DNA from: Biomphalaria glabrata
Taxonomy: Eukaryota > Mollusca > Gastropoda > Planorbidae
Length of the DNA stretch: 64,000 nt
Assembly (NCBI RefSeq): GCF_947242115.1
Contig: NC_074713.1
Coordinates: 26,508,378 to 26,572,377, forward strand
Reading direction: 5' to 3'
How positions within the stretch are numbered: the first letter of the stretch is position 1; the number at the start of each line of letters is the position of its first letter. The position numbers and the translations under genes are program-made. This document shows, in pieces, positions 47,601 to 60,100 of this stretch. The notes below the pieces were generated by a model. That model searched no databases, was not told where the DNA came from, and was given only the letters and a program-made list of their open reading frames with translations.

Positions 47601-47795
47601 CAGTGGCGTAGCTTGGGATAAGCCATCATTTGTGGGTCAGGGGGCTTGACCTCTTTAGTGGCCCTGCATTTTGACATTTGACATCATGGCATGATATACT
47701 GGCGTAATATTTAATATCTAATGTAAAAAAAACAAACATAATATCGAATACTCATTTTCGCCCCCCCCCATTCCCGCTCCATAGCTACGCCACTG
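47601..47795. mobile_element. 195-bp hAT-derived MITE, family A
   Basis: Ends read CAGTGGCGTAGCTTGGG and, inverted, CAGTGGCGTAGCTATGG. A 10-bp direct repeat GATTCTAATG lies on both sides. Internal TTGACCTCTTTAGTGGCCC and GCATTTTGACATTTGACAT match the right subterminal part of the element at 3533-6293, so it is a deletion derivative of family A. Confidence 0.82.
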
Positions 47796-48040
47796 GATTC
47801 TAATGAATGGTTGTTTATCTGCGATCACTCAAGATCAGTATTCTCTTAGCTGAAATTGGGACTTATGAAGACATATTGGCGAAAGGAGAGAATATTAAAT
47901 AATAAGATGTCTTACTTTTAGCTGGTTTTTATTGATTTGTTTGGTGGTTTCACTTAAGGATGTTTTTTAACTAAATTTTATAAGCAAAGTTGGCACGTGA
48001 GTTTTCACTGGGAAACCTGATGCCAAAACTACGGCCAGAG

Positions 48041-49070
48041 GCCCTATCTTGCCCTTAGCGTTGAGCTACCGGTCCTATCTTGCACGTAGCGTTGAGCTAC
48101 CGGTCCTATCTTGCACGTAGCGTTGAGCTACCGGCCCTATCTTGCCCTTAGCGTTGAGCTACCGGTCCTATCTTGCACGTAGCGTTGAGCTACCGGTCCT
48201 ATCTTGCACGTAGCGTTGAGCTACCGGTCCTATCTTGCACGTAGCGTTGAGCTACCGGTCCTATCTTGCCCTTAGCGTTGAGCTACCGGCCCTATCTTGC
48301 CCTTAGCGTTGAGCTACCGGTCCTATCTTGCACGTAGCGTTGAGCTACCGGTCCTATCTTGCCCTTAGCGTTGAGCTACCGGTCCTATCTTGCACGTAGC
48401 GTTGAGCTACCGGTCCTATCTTGCCCTTAGCGTTGAGCTACCGGTCCTATCTTGCCCTTAGCGTTGAGCTACCGGTCCTATCTTGCACGTAGCGTTGAGC
48501 TACCGGTCCTATCTTGCACGTAGCGTTGAGCTACTGGTCCTATCTTGCACGTAGCGTTGAGCTACCGGTCCTATCTTGCACGTAGCGTTGAGCTACCGGC
48601 CCTATCTTGCACGTAGCGTTGAGCTACCGGTCCTATCTTGCCCTTAGCGTTGAGCTACCGGTCCTATCTTGCCCTTAGCGTTGAGCTACCGGTCCTATCT
48701 TGCCCTTAGCGTTGAGCTACCGGTCCTATCTTGCACGTAGCGTTGAGCTACCGGTCCTATCTTGCACGTAGCGTTGAGCTACCGGTCCTATCTTGCACGT
48801 AGCGTTGAGCTACCGGTCCTATCTTGCCGGTAGCGTTGAGCTACCGGTCCTATCTTGCCCTTAGCGTTGAGCTACCGGTCCTATCTTGCACGTAGCGTTG
48901 AGCTACCGGTCCTATCTTGCACGTAGCGTTGAGCTACCGGTCCTATCTTGCACGTAGCGTTGAGCTACCGGTCCTATCTTGCACGTAGCGTTGAGCTACC
49001 GGTGCTATCTTGCCCGTTGTTTTGGGCTATCCGGTCCTATCTTGCCGGTAGCGTTGAGCTATCCGTCCAC
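48041..49070. repeat. 31-bp minisatellite, about 33 copies, two unit types
   Basis: Unit core TAGCGTTGAGCTACCGGTCC plus TATCTTGC and then either ACG or CCT. The two unit types are interspersed along the array and the units are otherwise nearly identical. The last two units degenerate (GCCCGTTGTTTTGGGC). Apparent frames such as VALSYRSYLAR at its right edge are by-products. Confidence 0.95.
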
Positions 49071-50164
49071 TTGGAACTTCTGTCTAAAGCGTCTAATACA
49101 GCGCAAACATTGGTTTTACAAGACTCCAATGTTGTTTGCGGCCCTTGACACGCGTCCATGACCCTCATGTCGAGAAACGTTGAGCACCGCTGGGGCGCTG
49201 CCTAATTATACAGACATGTTAACGTAAAAGAAGCCCTCTTTATAAGGGTGGGGGTGGGAGGAGTCACGGGAAAAAAAAGTCTCTCTGTGAAGGTCTCTGT
49301 TTAAAGGCCAAACTTCTTAGTTTGAGACCTGCTTAAAAAAACAGGAGCGTTGAAGTAATTAAGTGTTAATTCAATATAATGAATAGAACATCCGCTTTCT
49401 AATAACTGTGGATAATGTTATCTGACGTGGGAGAAGAGGGGGGGGGGGGGCTCTGGCGAGCGTAACTTAAAACGGGTAGCCTGAAAAATTTGATAGGGTG
49501 AGGGCGGGGGGGGGGGGAGGGAGCATGGAGTTTCAATAGTTGGGCGTGAGTGCATCGCAAGACATTAATTTCCACTGCGCGCTTTACGTGTGGGGCGAGG
49601 CGCTTACAACTCTTGTTCTTGGGTGACAAGCCTTTGTGTTGCGGGGCGGAGGAGGTGGATGTAGATGAATGAAGGTCTAAAAAAAAAAAGAAATGGGCTA
49701 GTCAATGGCTACTACCTTGTTCATAGACCTAGAGTGTAGGCTAGGAAACGAACAAGATGTATAAAAGGTAAGCTTGCATCTGATTGCTATTTGTTATTTA
49801 TTTATCAATCGTATATTGAAAAGTCTGGCGGTATTGTTTTGAGAGGTGATAAACTTGATGTGGCCATTCTATTCACTTGACTTTGTCTCTCAAAATGACG
49901 TATGCACTCGCGAGTTCTTTTAAATAATACAGTAGTAAAGCTGATTGAAGGTGTATGCTTTCTAACTCATTCCCAGAGAATGGATACACTTCTAGCGATA
50001 AAATAAATCATGTCAAATATAATCACATCGCTCACTCCTGTCAGTAGCTTGACAGACACTATGAGCTGATTAAAAGTTAAGGTTAACTTGTGTGAGCCTC
50101 CAATAAACTTGCACAGCGATATCTCGCCTTGTTTGTCTTTTATAGTCTTCCATAAACACATGTT
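49071..50164. other. Spacer, no gene recognised
   Basis: G-runs near 49438-49450 and 49505-49520. Small frames (49399-49629 and 49967-50161, minus strand) have no domain. Confidence 0.4.
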
Positions 50165-50770
50165 CTTTACAAAGTTTATATTAACTCACTCTGTCTGTCT
50201 GTCTGTCTGGTAAAACGTTTGTACACGTTATTTCTCCAATTTCCCGTTCTCGGATCAAGTTGAAATTTTGCACAATCATTCACTGGCCCTAACAACACAG
50301 GAATCAATATTAAAAATACTATTTTAATTACTTGATTAGTGGTAATGAATTAATTTAGTTTATCTTAGAAAAAAAAAAGATTTTTTTACAGTATTGAGAT
50401 AAATAGTTGGAAATGTGCGGTTCTTTCCCTTATCATAAACGCTTTTTTAAAGTACTGTATATATTTCGTTTGTTAGATGCTAGTTATTGTTGACCATGCT
50501 TGTTAGATGCTACAGTAATGTCGACCCTTCCTCCCTTTTTGATCTAATTTTGATAAAGCTTATATTAACTCATTTGATCTGTCTTTCTGTCTGGTCCAGT
50601 CTCGGATTAAGCTGAAATTATTTCTTTTACCTGACAACACAAGAATCATTAATGAAATATTAACCAATTAACTATTGGTAATTAATTATTTTGTTTGGTA
50701 TCTTGAAGAAGGAAAAAGAAAGTGTACTTGACTGAAGTTGTGGTATAAGCTGAATTATTCCCTTTATATG
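50165..50770. repeat. Dispersed repeat Y, two adjacent copies
   Basis: Copies at 50165-50470 and 50550-50770 share CTGTCTGTCTGGT, GATTAAGCTGAAA/GATCAAGTTGAAA-like and TTAATTA-rich stretches with 3050-3520. No coding capacity. Confidence 0.5.
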
Positions 50771-50827
50771 TTGCCGCTTTAAAGTAAGTTTGAAACAAAA
50801 CAATACATAACTATACTATCTTTTATA

Positions 50828-50902
50828 GTCAAAAGCACCTCACTAGTACAATGGTTAGTATGTCGGCTTATAGAGACTTGAGCCATGAGTTCGAATTCGG
50901 GT
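50828..50902 (+). pseudogene. tRNA-like sequence (A and B boxes)
   Basis: CACTAGTACAATGGTTAGTA resembles the D-arm region (A box) of tRNA-Asp/Glu, and GAGTTCGAATTCGGG resembles a B box, at about the right spacing. The anticodon stem does not fold convincingly and a pyrimidine run replaces the acceptor end, so it is a tRNA-derived relic. Confidence 0.4.
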
Positions 50903-51109
50903 TTTTCCCCTCCCCCCTTTTTTGTTGGGGGGGGGGGATGCTTTTAAAAAACCGATTACGGTAAAATTCATCCAGATATCTCTTTCTTCCCCCCCCCCCC
51001 TTTTTTCCCATTTTCCCAACTGGTCCACACAAGTGAAAGGATCAGAGCCTATGAAATAGCGCTAAGCAAAACATTTGTTAAAAATAATTCTAATCACGTA
51101 GATTTATTG

Positions 51110-52100
51110 TTGTTGGTCTAGATCCCCCCCCCCCCCACACTCGGCCGAATTTTAGTAAAGAAGTCACACAATTTGTATACGAATTTAATATTTATGTTAA
51201 TAATGTATACAAATTATTTATATTTCAAAGTATTTTTAGATTATTTCCCCCCACCTCTAGTATGTTGGCCGAATAGGTGGGTGGGGAGGGAGCGATAATA
51301 TCAATCCCGCCCCCCCCCCATTAATTCTCAAGTGGGGGGGCGGTCCAATTTATTTGTAGAAATCACAGCTTGTTAACATAATCAATTAAATATCTATAGG
51401 ATTAAAACTTGTTATAGATATTTTAACAAATCTTTATATTAGGTCGTTCCCATGTTGGCCGATTGGGTGGGGTGGGGGGGGGGGAGAATACATCTACTGC
51501 CCTTTCAACCTAAACCCTTTAAGTGGGGGGGGGCGGTCCTACTTTTATGGAGAAATCACAGTTTGTGAACAAATTTAGTTAAATTACTATATAATTTCTA
51601 TATTATGTCGCTACACTTCTAGTATCGTGGTCGATTAGGAGGGGTGGAAGTGAGGCGATTGAATCTACTGCGGGCGGAACGTCCCATTTTTATGGAGAAA
51701 TCATAATTTGTGAACAAATTAGTTGAATATATATATATATATAATATATCCTACATATTGATATTTGAATTCATTTGTATATTATGTCGCACAAACACTC
51801 TCATCTCAAATTTTATTAGTAGTAAATATGAAATGAAAAATGGTTGTACCAGTTGGGCCCTCCGCCTATCAGACAAACTAATACTTTTCTTTTTGTATTT
51901 TAGTTAAGGAATTGCAACATTTAAAAAATCTGCCACTAATATAGTTTATATATGCTATAAATTAAATTCTTATATCGAGTCGCCCCACCGCCTATTATTT
52001 AATGCCAAATGCAAGCTTACGCAGAAATTATAAATAGGAGCGAGAATTAATCGTTTTCACTCTACCGCCCCTCCCCTTTCCAGACGAAAACGTAACGTTT
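51110..52100. repeat. Degenerate tandem repeat of about 145-200 bp, about 5 units
   Basis: Each unit has a GTTGGCCGATTAGGTGGG-type stretch with G/C runs and then GAAATCACAGTTTGTGAACA and AT-rich DNA. The latter block recurs near 51159, 51358, 51552 and 51695. The array lies just upstream of the hAT relic at 52430-52855 and may be part of that element. Confidence 0.65.
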
Positions 52101-52429
52101 TAAAACAGAGTAATCAAATATGGCTACAGAGTTTATATAATTGCACATGAATTTATCATAATTATTTAAGAAAGAATTTCTTTCGGAAAATTTAGAATTC
52201 ATACGAAATTTTTCAGTATAAGAGTAACAATTGACATTATTTCTAAACCCAAATATTCTTTTCCTAGTCGCCTTTTTCCAACCTTTACTCAATCTGATAC
52301 TTTTCTATTGCATAAATAAAGTTGGGACTATAACTCACAATTTATGCTTGAATCCTAAAATGCAAAACATTTAGAGTAGAATTTAATTGGTCCACTTAAT
52401 TTAATAACGAAAAACGGCATTATGCAATA

Positions 52430-52855
52430 CCCGTAATTGTGGAATCTAGTGAAAGAAGCTTCTCGTGCCTAAAACTAATGAAGAATTACTTGAGGTCAAC
52501 AATTCTCGTAGATAGATTGAAACATTTGGTAATTCTTGCTATTGAGCGTGTTCTATGTAGGAAATAGAATTTTTATGATATACTGTATGTCTTCGCTACA
52601 CGCTAGGCTCGTAAAGTAATTCTGTACGTAGTAAAAAATGAATAAAATGCAAAGACGAATTTATTTTCTAATACTAACTCTTAATTTTCACTTATTATCC
52701 GTATCCCTACCCAAACTTGGCCCCGCGAAATCCGTTTCGCATTGGGCCCCACAATGATTAAGTCCGGCCCTACTATTTAGTGACGGGTGAATACAGAGTA
52801 GATTACTTGTTCTCTTTCCATGACTTCTTGGTTACAATGGTTAAGTCCGGCCCTG
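52430..52855 (+). mobile_element. Right end of a transposase-bearing hAT, family C (relic)
   Basis: 52430-52567 reads VIVESSERSFSCLKLMKNYL then RSTILVDRLKHLVILAIERV, a hATC dimerisation domain, ending in TAG. A terminal region matching 13660-13756 follows (CCCTACCCAAACTTGGCCCC, ATCCGTTTCGCATTGGGCCC, then CCGGCCCT). The final 44 bp is duplicated 83 bp further on. Upstream coding sequence is not recognisable. This identifies the source family of the short elements at 4211 and 13140. Confidence 0.72.
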
Positions 52856-53267
52856 CTATTTAGTGACGGGTGAATATTTCTTGTTCTAACCCCTCTCTTT
52901 TTTTTTCGCCTCTAAAATTACGTGGGGTAACTTTAGTCCGTCCAACTTCCAGAATTAAAAGAGTGATCTTTCCATTACTTGGTGTCAACTTGAGCCATGA
53001 AGAGAATTATATATAGAGATTATTTTTCGAATATATTTTTTTTCGGCGGCGATACTCAAATTCTTAATCTAAATCTGTGGGGTATCTTATCTTTTTAAAA
53101 AACAGATTGGTATTGTATTTGCAATGTACCAAGGGCCTATACATTCATAGTAGAATATTTTTCAAGTATGCCTAAGACATTATTAAAAAGATTCTTGGAA
53201 ACTAGATATTTTTTAGCGTTTAACTATCGTTCTGTTGGTGTCTTATGCTGACCATAACAGGTCTACT
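52856..53267. other. Spacer, no gene recognised
   Basis: AT-rich DNA between two hAT elements, with no domain-bearing frame. Confidence 0.4.
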
Positions 53268-53878
53268 CAGTGGCGTAGCTACCAATGTGCGGGTGGTGCG
53301 GGCCGCACAGGGCACCAAGTGGAGAGGGGCACCAAAATTCCCCCAGTGTGTATTAATTTCCTATTTCTCTGAACATTTCAGTAAAAACGACTAATTGTAT
53401 GGACACGAGCAAACATGAACTACTGTATTTTTAAACATGAACTAACTACACTAGTCATGTCGCTATTTTGTTTCATCTCCTTGACTATTTCTTCAATACA
53501 ATGTAAGCTATAGAACAGTTTGAATCTAATTTACTATATTTATTTCGGACACACGGTACCTGTTGTTACTACACTGATCAATGCTCTGTAATATAAAGAA
53601 GAAGAAGAAGATAGGCAAACCTTTTTTACTTCATTGTTTAGTCCATTGGTTTAATCTAGATATTGAGTTTACAAATATATTTCTAAACTCTAGCTCTAAA
53701 CAATTGTCTTAGTTTATTCATCTTTATGATTCTTAATAGTTTAATTTTGGAAATAATTCCATTGTAATGTCAATATTTTTAAATAAGCTAACCTTTGTTT
53801 TCTACGAGTTTTTTTTAACTAACTAGTTAATTGTAATACTGTAACGTAAACAAAATGATGAACAGTGCTCAAGACTGA

Positions 53879-54775
53879 CTAGTCTGGCTGGCGCCTCAAA
53901 ACCCTTTTAAGCTCAGACGGAGAAACCGGCATCTCTGGTTCTGTCCGGTCAGTGTAGTCTATAAGGGCCCCATACTCAGATCTATCGGGCTCCCTCATTA
54001 CCGACCCATCGGTATAGCAGAAAATGGCATCTGATGGGTAGGAGGTTAGTGTAGCTGATGCCAAGTTTTGGAGTATGGCAGGTGTTAATCGCCTCTTGGT
54101 GGCTCCCTCTTGCCCTATAAGGGACATGCTTATTTGTGGGGCTGGCAATCTCCTCCACGGAGTGCAAGTACTAATTCTTCTAATAGGAATTCTATCAGTG
54201 GAGAGCCCAGATGATTTTGATACCGTCCTCTCCATCCTTAAATGTAAAGGGGCCACGTTTGTTAAGATTTCATCAGCGTTTGTTGAACTCTAGTGCCTGT
54301 GATTGTACTCGGTCGAGTGATTCGAGGGCAGTTTTACTAGCATATACTTAAACTGTATAGCTGTACTCAATTTGTGATCTGACTGCCCCTAAGTACAATG
54401 TGCGTAGCATGTAAGCTTTGGAACCCCACTTTGTGCTGGCCAGCTTTCTTAGTAACGCTAACTTCTCCGAGGCTTTTCTTTCAACTTCCTGGACGTGCTG
54501 GAGCATTGACAACTTTCTATTTTGGCGTGTTTTCACGTTGGAGTCGCAGCCCACCGAGTTGAAGCTCGAATGAAGCCTTAAGAATGTCGATCCCTAGGCT
54601 GAACAGGGACCAGGTCGTTTTGGCAACGTTTATCTGAATCTGTCATTTGTTGCAATACTATGAGATGGTTTGGAGGTCTGCTTGAAATGCCGCCTGTATT
54701 TGGTCGGCTTTCTTCCCGGTTGACTAGAGAACAAGGTCATCCGCATAAAACAGTTTCTTTGACCACAGTGAGGTG
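53879..54775 (-). mobile_element. LINE fragment: reverse-transcriptase end and RNase H (I/Nimb-like)
   Basis: On the minus strand LFYADDLVL (54760 region) is the catalytic block. It is followed by VERKASEKLALLRKLASTKW then GSKAYMLRTLYLGAVRSQIE (thumb) and an RNase H start, FCYTDGSVMREPDRSEYGAL. Reverse transcriptase followed by RNase H indicates an I-like LINE, such as the Nimb group of snails. The element is truncated at both ends and frame-broken. Confidence 0.78.
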
Positions 54776-55009
54776 CGTTTCTTAAATTTCTTAAGTCTAA
54801 AGAAGCATCGAGACAATTTCAAGTCACATCGTTGCCAGAGTCCACCGACTAAAGACGAGCTGTTATTTGGGTATGAATTAACTGAACAATTAAAAGCAAC
54901 AAAGCAAAATGAGACGTTTATCATTGAATCCAGAAAAAAATTATTTAGGCCGACATCCTGAATGATGAAAAAAGAAGAAAATACTTCAATACCGCAGGTT
55001 CTAGAGAGA

Positions 55010-56950
55010 CTAAAGGACAGCACACAAGCATGTCTTTAGTACACTCCTCAAAAATTCATACTGAGGAAGCTGAACCATCAGACAGTGTAAACAATACAGA
55101 AAGCAGGATAATAAACTCTAGGCTGAACGACATTGGAGATTGGCTTGATGTCATCACAGATAATATTCGCATACACCTTGTCACTCAATGATCTGAAACA
55201 GTTCAGCGTATGGACAGTCAATTCAGAGAGGCGTATAGACATCAAGAATCAGCAAAAGGAAAGGCTAGAAAGCTTTCAAAGGCTTGATTTTTCCGGCAAA
55301 TGTCAAACGGCGAGAAAGTTCTTAAAAAGTGGATGTGTTATTCGCCAAAAAAAAAAGAATCCTTATTTTGCTTCATTTGCATACTCTTCTCAGCAAGATC
55401 AAGTACCAAATCTTCATATACATCCAAAGATGGATTCAACGAGTGGTGGAGGTTATCCCCGAAAATAGAAAAACATGAGACCAGCAGAGCTCACATTCAG
55501 TCATCGCTTGCTTGGAGGTAACTTGAAGTTCGCCTGAGAGTAGGAAACAATATGGACAACAAGGCCCAAGATTTGATTATACAAGAGACGAAAAACTGGA
55601 GAGTTAGTAAAATTACTATCAACGTACGATCCACTCTTGAGGGAGCATGTGCTTCGAACTAAGCTTTGTTCCAGACCGAATACATACATGTCTCCACAAA
55701 TACAAAATGAATTTATTACAAAATTGGGGGATCACGCTAAAAAACAAATAATACAGCAAGTAAAACAAGCCAAATATTTCTCTATTATTTTTTACAGTAC
55801 ACCTGATATCTTAAAGCTGGATCAAACTTCCCAAATTTTACGGTACGTTGTCATGGATAATGACAGGGTGCAGGTTAGTGAGTCTTTTATTGACTTCATC
55901 GACACAAAGGACAAGCATGCTGCTGGAATCGCTGAGATGATTATAGAGAAACTGCGTTCGGATGGCTTAGACATAATGGACTGCAGGGGTCAAGGCTATG
56001 ATAATGCTGCGGTCATGAAAGCTCCAAACTACGGTGTCCAAAAACGTATTCTAGAAGTCACTATTCATTGCCTGCTCAAACTCTGGAGACATTAACTAAC
56101 AGAGATGAAAATTCATCGACTAGATCTGAAGCAGGTGGATTATAGATTGCTGTTCAGTCTTTTAATTTTCTCACCTATCTTGGATTTTGGGCTCCTGTAT
56201 TAACTGAAATTAATGATGCGCAAGTCTACCTTAAAAAACAAGGATTGTCTATTCGAGACTGCTAAAACTAAAAACATTAGAGACATTTTAAAGTAGTAAT
56301 CGAGAGGACATCGCTGAAGCCAGCATTACCTTTGCCGAAAGCGTGTGTTCAGATCTGAGAATCAGTACAGAACCTCAAAAACGTAATGGCCATAAGAAAA
56401 AGATGCCTGGTGAGAAAAGTGACTACTCTGTACTTACACACAAAGAAGAGCAACCAAGGGAAATTTATTCTACCTTGGACAGGATTGTTCAAGAAATAAT
56501 CACCCGATTTGAGCAACTTCATGATGTAATGTAGCAGATAGATATGAATTTTTGTCGCCTTCCTAGCTATTAAATCCTCAGGTCGAAATCAATCTCGATA
56601 GTACTCCTAGCGACATTGATAAAAACGAATTTCTGCTGGAGTGAAAGAGGCTTCAACAGTTTGTCTCAGTTTCATAAGAAGCCTCCGAACTTCCAAAACA
56701 AGGACCTGTTGAGCTCTTGAATTTTATAACAAAAATATCAGCTAGATGATTCAGCCCGAATATCGTCATCATGATTCGCATATTTTTTACTATTGCGGTA
56801 AGCATCGCTACATGCGAAGTTTTTGCAAACTTAAACTGATCAAGAATTACTTGTGATCAATGATGACAAATTTACGACTCACTAATTTGGCCATTTTGTC
56901 CATTGAACAAGAGTTGGTGGAAAAAAATGGATTTCGATAAAATTATTGAT
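55010..56950 (+). pseudogene. Broken hAT transposase (zinc-finger + DUF4371 + hATC)
   Basis: Pieces in order: KKWMCYSPKKKESLFCFICI with HETSRAHIQSSLAW (TTF-type zinc finger, about 55310-55520); NEFITKLGDHAKKQIIQQVK, then DQTSQILRYVV and CRGQGYDNAAVMKAP (DUF4371 and catalytic-core region, about 55700-56060); and near 56745-56950 a hATC-like end with LAILSIEQELVEK. Frame changes and stops separate the pieces, and stops occur in the middle third, so it is a pseudogene of the surrounding hAT nest. Confidence 0.78.
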
Positions 56951-57137
56951 AATTTTGCCAGCAAGAAAGCGCGTAAAATTCATTTGGTAGTATGTTTATG
57001 TAAAAGTGATTTTTTTGAATAAACAATATTTGATTAATGAATACATATTATTTTGAACAGGTTTTGCTATGTTATTAATTAGTTAGTTGTTGTTGTTGTT
57101 GTTTTTTTTTTTTTGGGGGGGGGGGGCATCAAGATGA

Positions 57138-60100
57138 TGTTGACATTGTTTATATGAGTAGCTTGAATGATTCCCCTTGACTAAGGGACTGAATGTTGGA
57201 ATGTTATGTGTCATGTGTGTTACCAGAGTGTGTAAATAAATTCACTCATGAATCTGGCGTTATAGTGTTGGCGTTGTTTATTAAGTGTAGCGTTCCATGT
57301 TTAACAAATGGTAGCAGAGCTGTAAGTAAAATTATTTACTTTATTGATCCAATTTGGAGTAATAATGGCTACTAGGATAGAGATTCCATCATTTATTAAA
57401 GAAAAGCCATACGAATTGTATAAACAAGAGTTACTCGCATGGAATGAAATAACTGACCTGAAAGAAGAGAAAAGAGCTATAGCCATAGCCCTTTCACTAC
57501 CACAAAGCAGTGCATCTGGGATAAGAGACAAGGTGTTCGAACAATTAGACCTATCAGAGCTCAAGTGTCGGGAAGGCTTTGAGAGACTTTTGCAGTTTCT
57601 TGACAAGAACTTGGCCAAAGATGACCTCGCAGATAGCATTCACAAATTTGACGAGTTCGAAGATTTGAAACAGGGGGAAAACCAGTCCATACAGGATTTC
57701 ATAGCAGAATTTGATACAAAATATAGTAGAATAGAGAAGAAAAAGATGAAACTGCCACCTGAGATTCTGGCCTTCAAGTTACTAAGGAAGGCAAGAATAA
57801 CTCGAAACGAAAAGATGCTTGTTTTGACTGGAATGAATTTCGCCGAACGAGAGACCTTGTATGAGGAAGCTAAGTCGTCTTTGAAAAAGTTTAAGGGAGA
57901 AGAAAGTAAACTGAAGGACCAAGAGGCATGTATCAAACTTGAGCCAAAGTTTTTGGCTGATAATGAAGAAGCTTTATGGGCAGCGGGATACCAAAGACGT
58001 GAGAACTTCAGTAGCTTTGGAAGACGAGAAAATCAGACAAAATGTAACTATAAGCCTAAAGTCGGACATCAAGTGAGAGGTGGAGGACAAGGAAGGGGCG
58101 GCACCCGAGGTTTTGGATTCCCAAAAGCTCAACGAAGTTTGAAAAATATAAACCCAGTTGGTCCCGACGGAAATGTCTTAACATGTAAATCATGTGGATC
58201 ATACAGACATCTTTTGTCCAAGTGCCCTGACAGTTGGGAAAACATGTCTAAGAGGGTCAATGTTGTTGACCAGGAAGAAGAAGCCTGTTTGTTCACAGGA
58301 AATCACAAAGATGAAACTTCCCAATTAGGTGTCGAAGCTTTTAACTGTGCCGTATTGGACAGCGCATGCAGTAGTACAGTGTGTGGAATGACATGGTTGG
58401 AGGCATTTTTGGGCTCTTTAGATGAAGAGGACCGCAACAAAGTGAAGTTAAGAGAAGGTCACAGAATGTTTAAGTTTGGTGGTGGGACAATAATAAAATC
58501 AAAAGGTGAATATGAGTTACCTGTCACAGTGGCTGGAAAGAAGGTTAAACTTGTGACTGATGCTGTAGAAACAGACATACCATTATTACTCTCCAGATCT
58601 GCTATGAAGTCAGCAGGAGTAAAAATGAATTTAGAAAATGATACAGCTGTTATATTTGGGAGAGAGGTTGCCTTAAACTTAACATCATCTGGCCATTATT
58701 GTATTCCCATTGACAAGACAGAAACTATTCATATTGAAAAGGTCAACACAGTAAAAGCATTCGACGAATCCCCAGAAAAACGCAAGGTAACTATTAGAAA
58801 ACTACATAGGCAGTTAGCTTACCATACAAGGGATAGATTTATGACTTCACTTCAAAATGCTAACATTCGGGGTGAGGGTTTTGAAGAGGAATTAACAGAT
58901 ATAGAAAGAAGCTGTGAACTATGCAAAGTAATTGCTAAGACACCATCTCAATCTGTAGTGGCTTTCCCTATGGCCAGAGACTTTAATAAAAAAGTTGCAA
59001 TGGATCTCAAACAATACAAAGGTCAATGGATACTGCACTTGCTAATGAAACTTGAGACTGAAATTTCAGACGTAGACCTGGAAACTCTATTCTGGGCAAA
59101 TATTGCTAAAAACTCTTTGCAAATGAGAAATGGTTATAGTAGCCATCAGCTTGTGTTTGGTAGAAACCCTAATTTACCAAGCATTCTTCACGCAAAACTA
59201 CCAGCTTTAGAGAGTAGCACAACAAGTGAAGCCTTTTATAAGCAACTGCCCGCTCTCCGCGAGGCACGTAAAGCTTACATTCAATTAGAGTCAAGTGAAA
59301 GAATACGAGCCCTGCGTTCTAAATTTCGAGCATCAAAGCAGGTGTTTCAAAATGGTGACAAAGTTTTTTACAAGCGTGAAGGCAAAGAGAGATGGTTAGG
59401 ACCCGGAAAGGTGGTATTTCAAGATGGAAAAGTTGTTTTTGTGAGACATGGCGGTGTGTTTGTCAGAGTGGCACCAAACAAAATTTATAAAGCGAGCGTG
59501 GAGGAGAAAGAGAGTACAGAAGATAATGAGGAGAACACAAAAATGATTCATGACGTCATCAAGAGTGGTGTAAGCGAAATATTTGATGGAGATCGTGAAC
59601 TTATTAGAGATGAAAGTGACACAAGGACAGACATTCATTCTGTAACTTGTTTGAAACCAAATGAACAAATAGAATACAGAATGGCCAAATCAGAACAACG
59701 GACCATTCTCGAAAGAGCAGGCAAAGCCACGGGAAAGTATAAGTATTGGTATAACATAGACAATCATGTGGACAAAGAAAGAAAAAGTGTTGACCTTGAA
59801 CGAATTGAGTGGAAATATTCAAGGGGAGGCAACAGCGACAATGTATGTTTATCAATGGTTGAATCAAGCAAAGAGATAGATGAAGCCAAACAATTGGAGT
59901 TATTGAAATTAAAACAGTTTGAAACATATGAAGAGGTTGAAGACTGTGGACAAAATGCTAGTTCTACACGTTGGGTTATAACAAAGAAAAATGGTTCACC
60001 AAAAGCATGTCTAGTTGTAAGAGGATTTGAAGAGCAAGACTTAATACCAAAATATAGTCCAACTGTTGCTAAGGGTTCCATGAGAATTTTTTTGTCAATT

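Noticed and set aside
48948-49161. Frames with VALSYRSYLAR repeats
   Set aside because: Translation of the 31-bp minisatellite.
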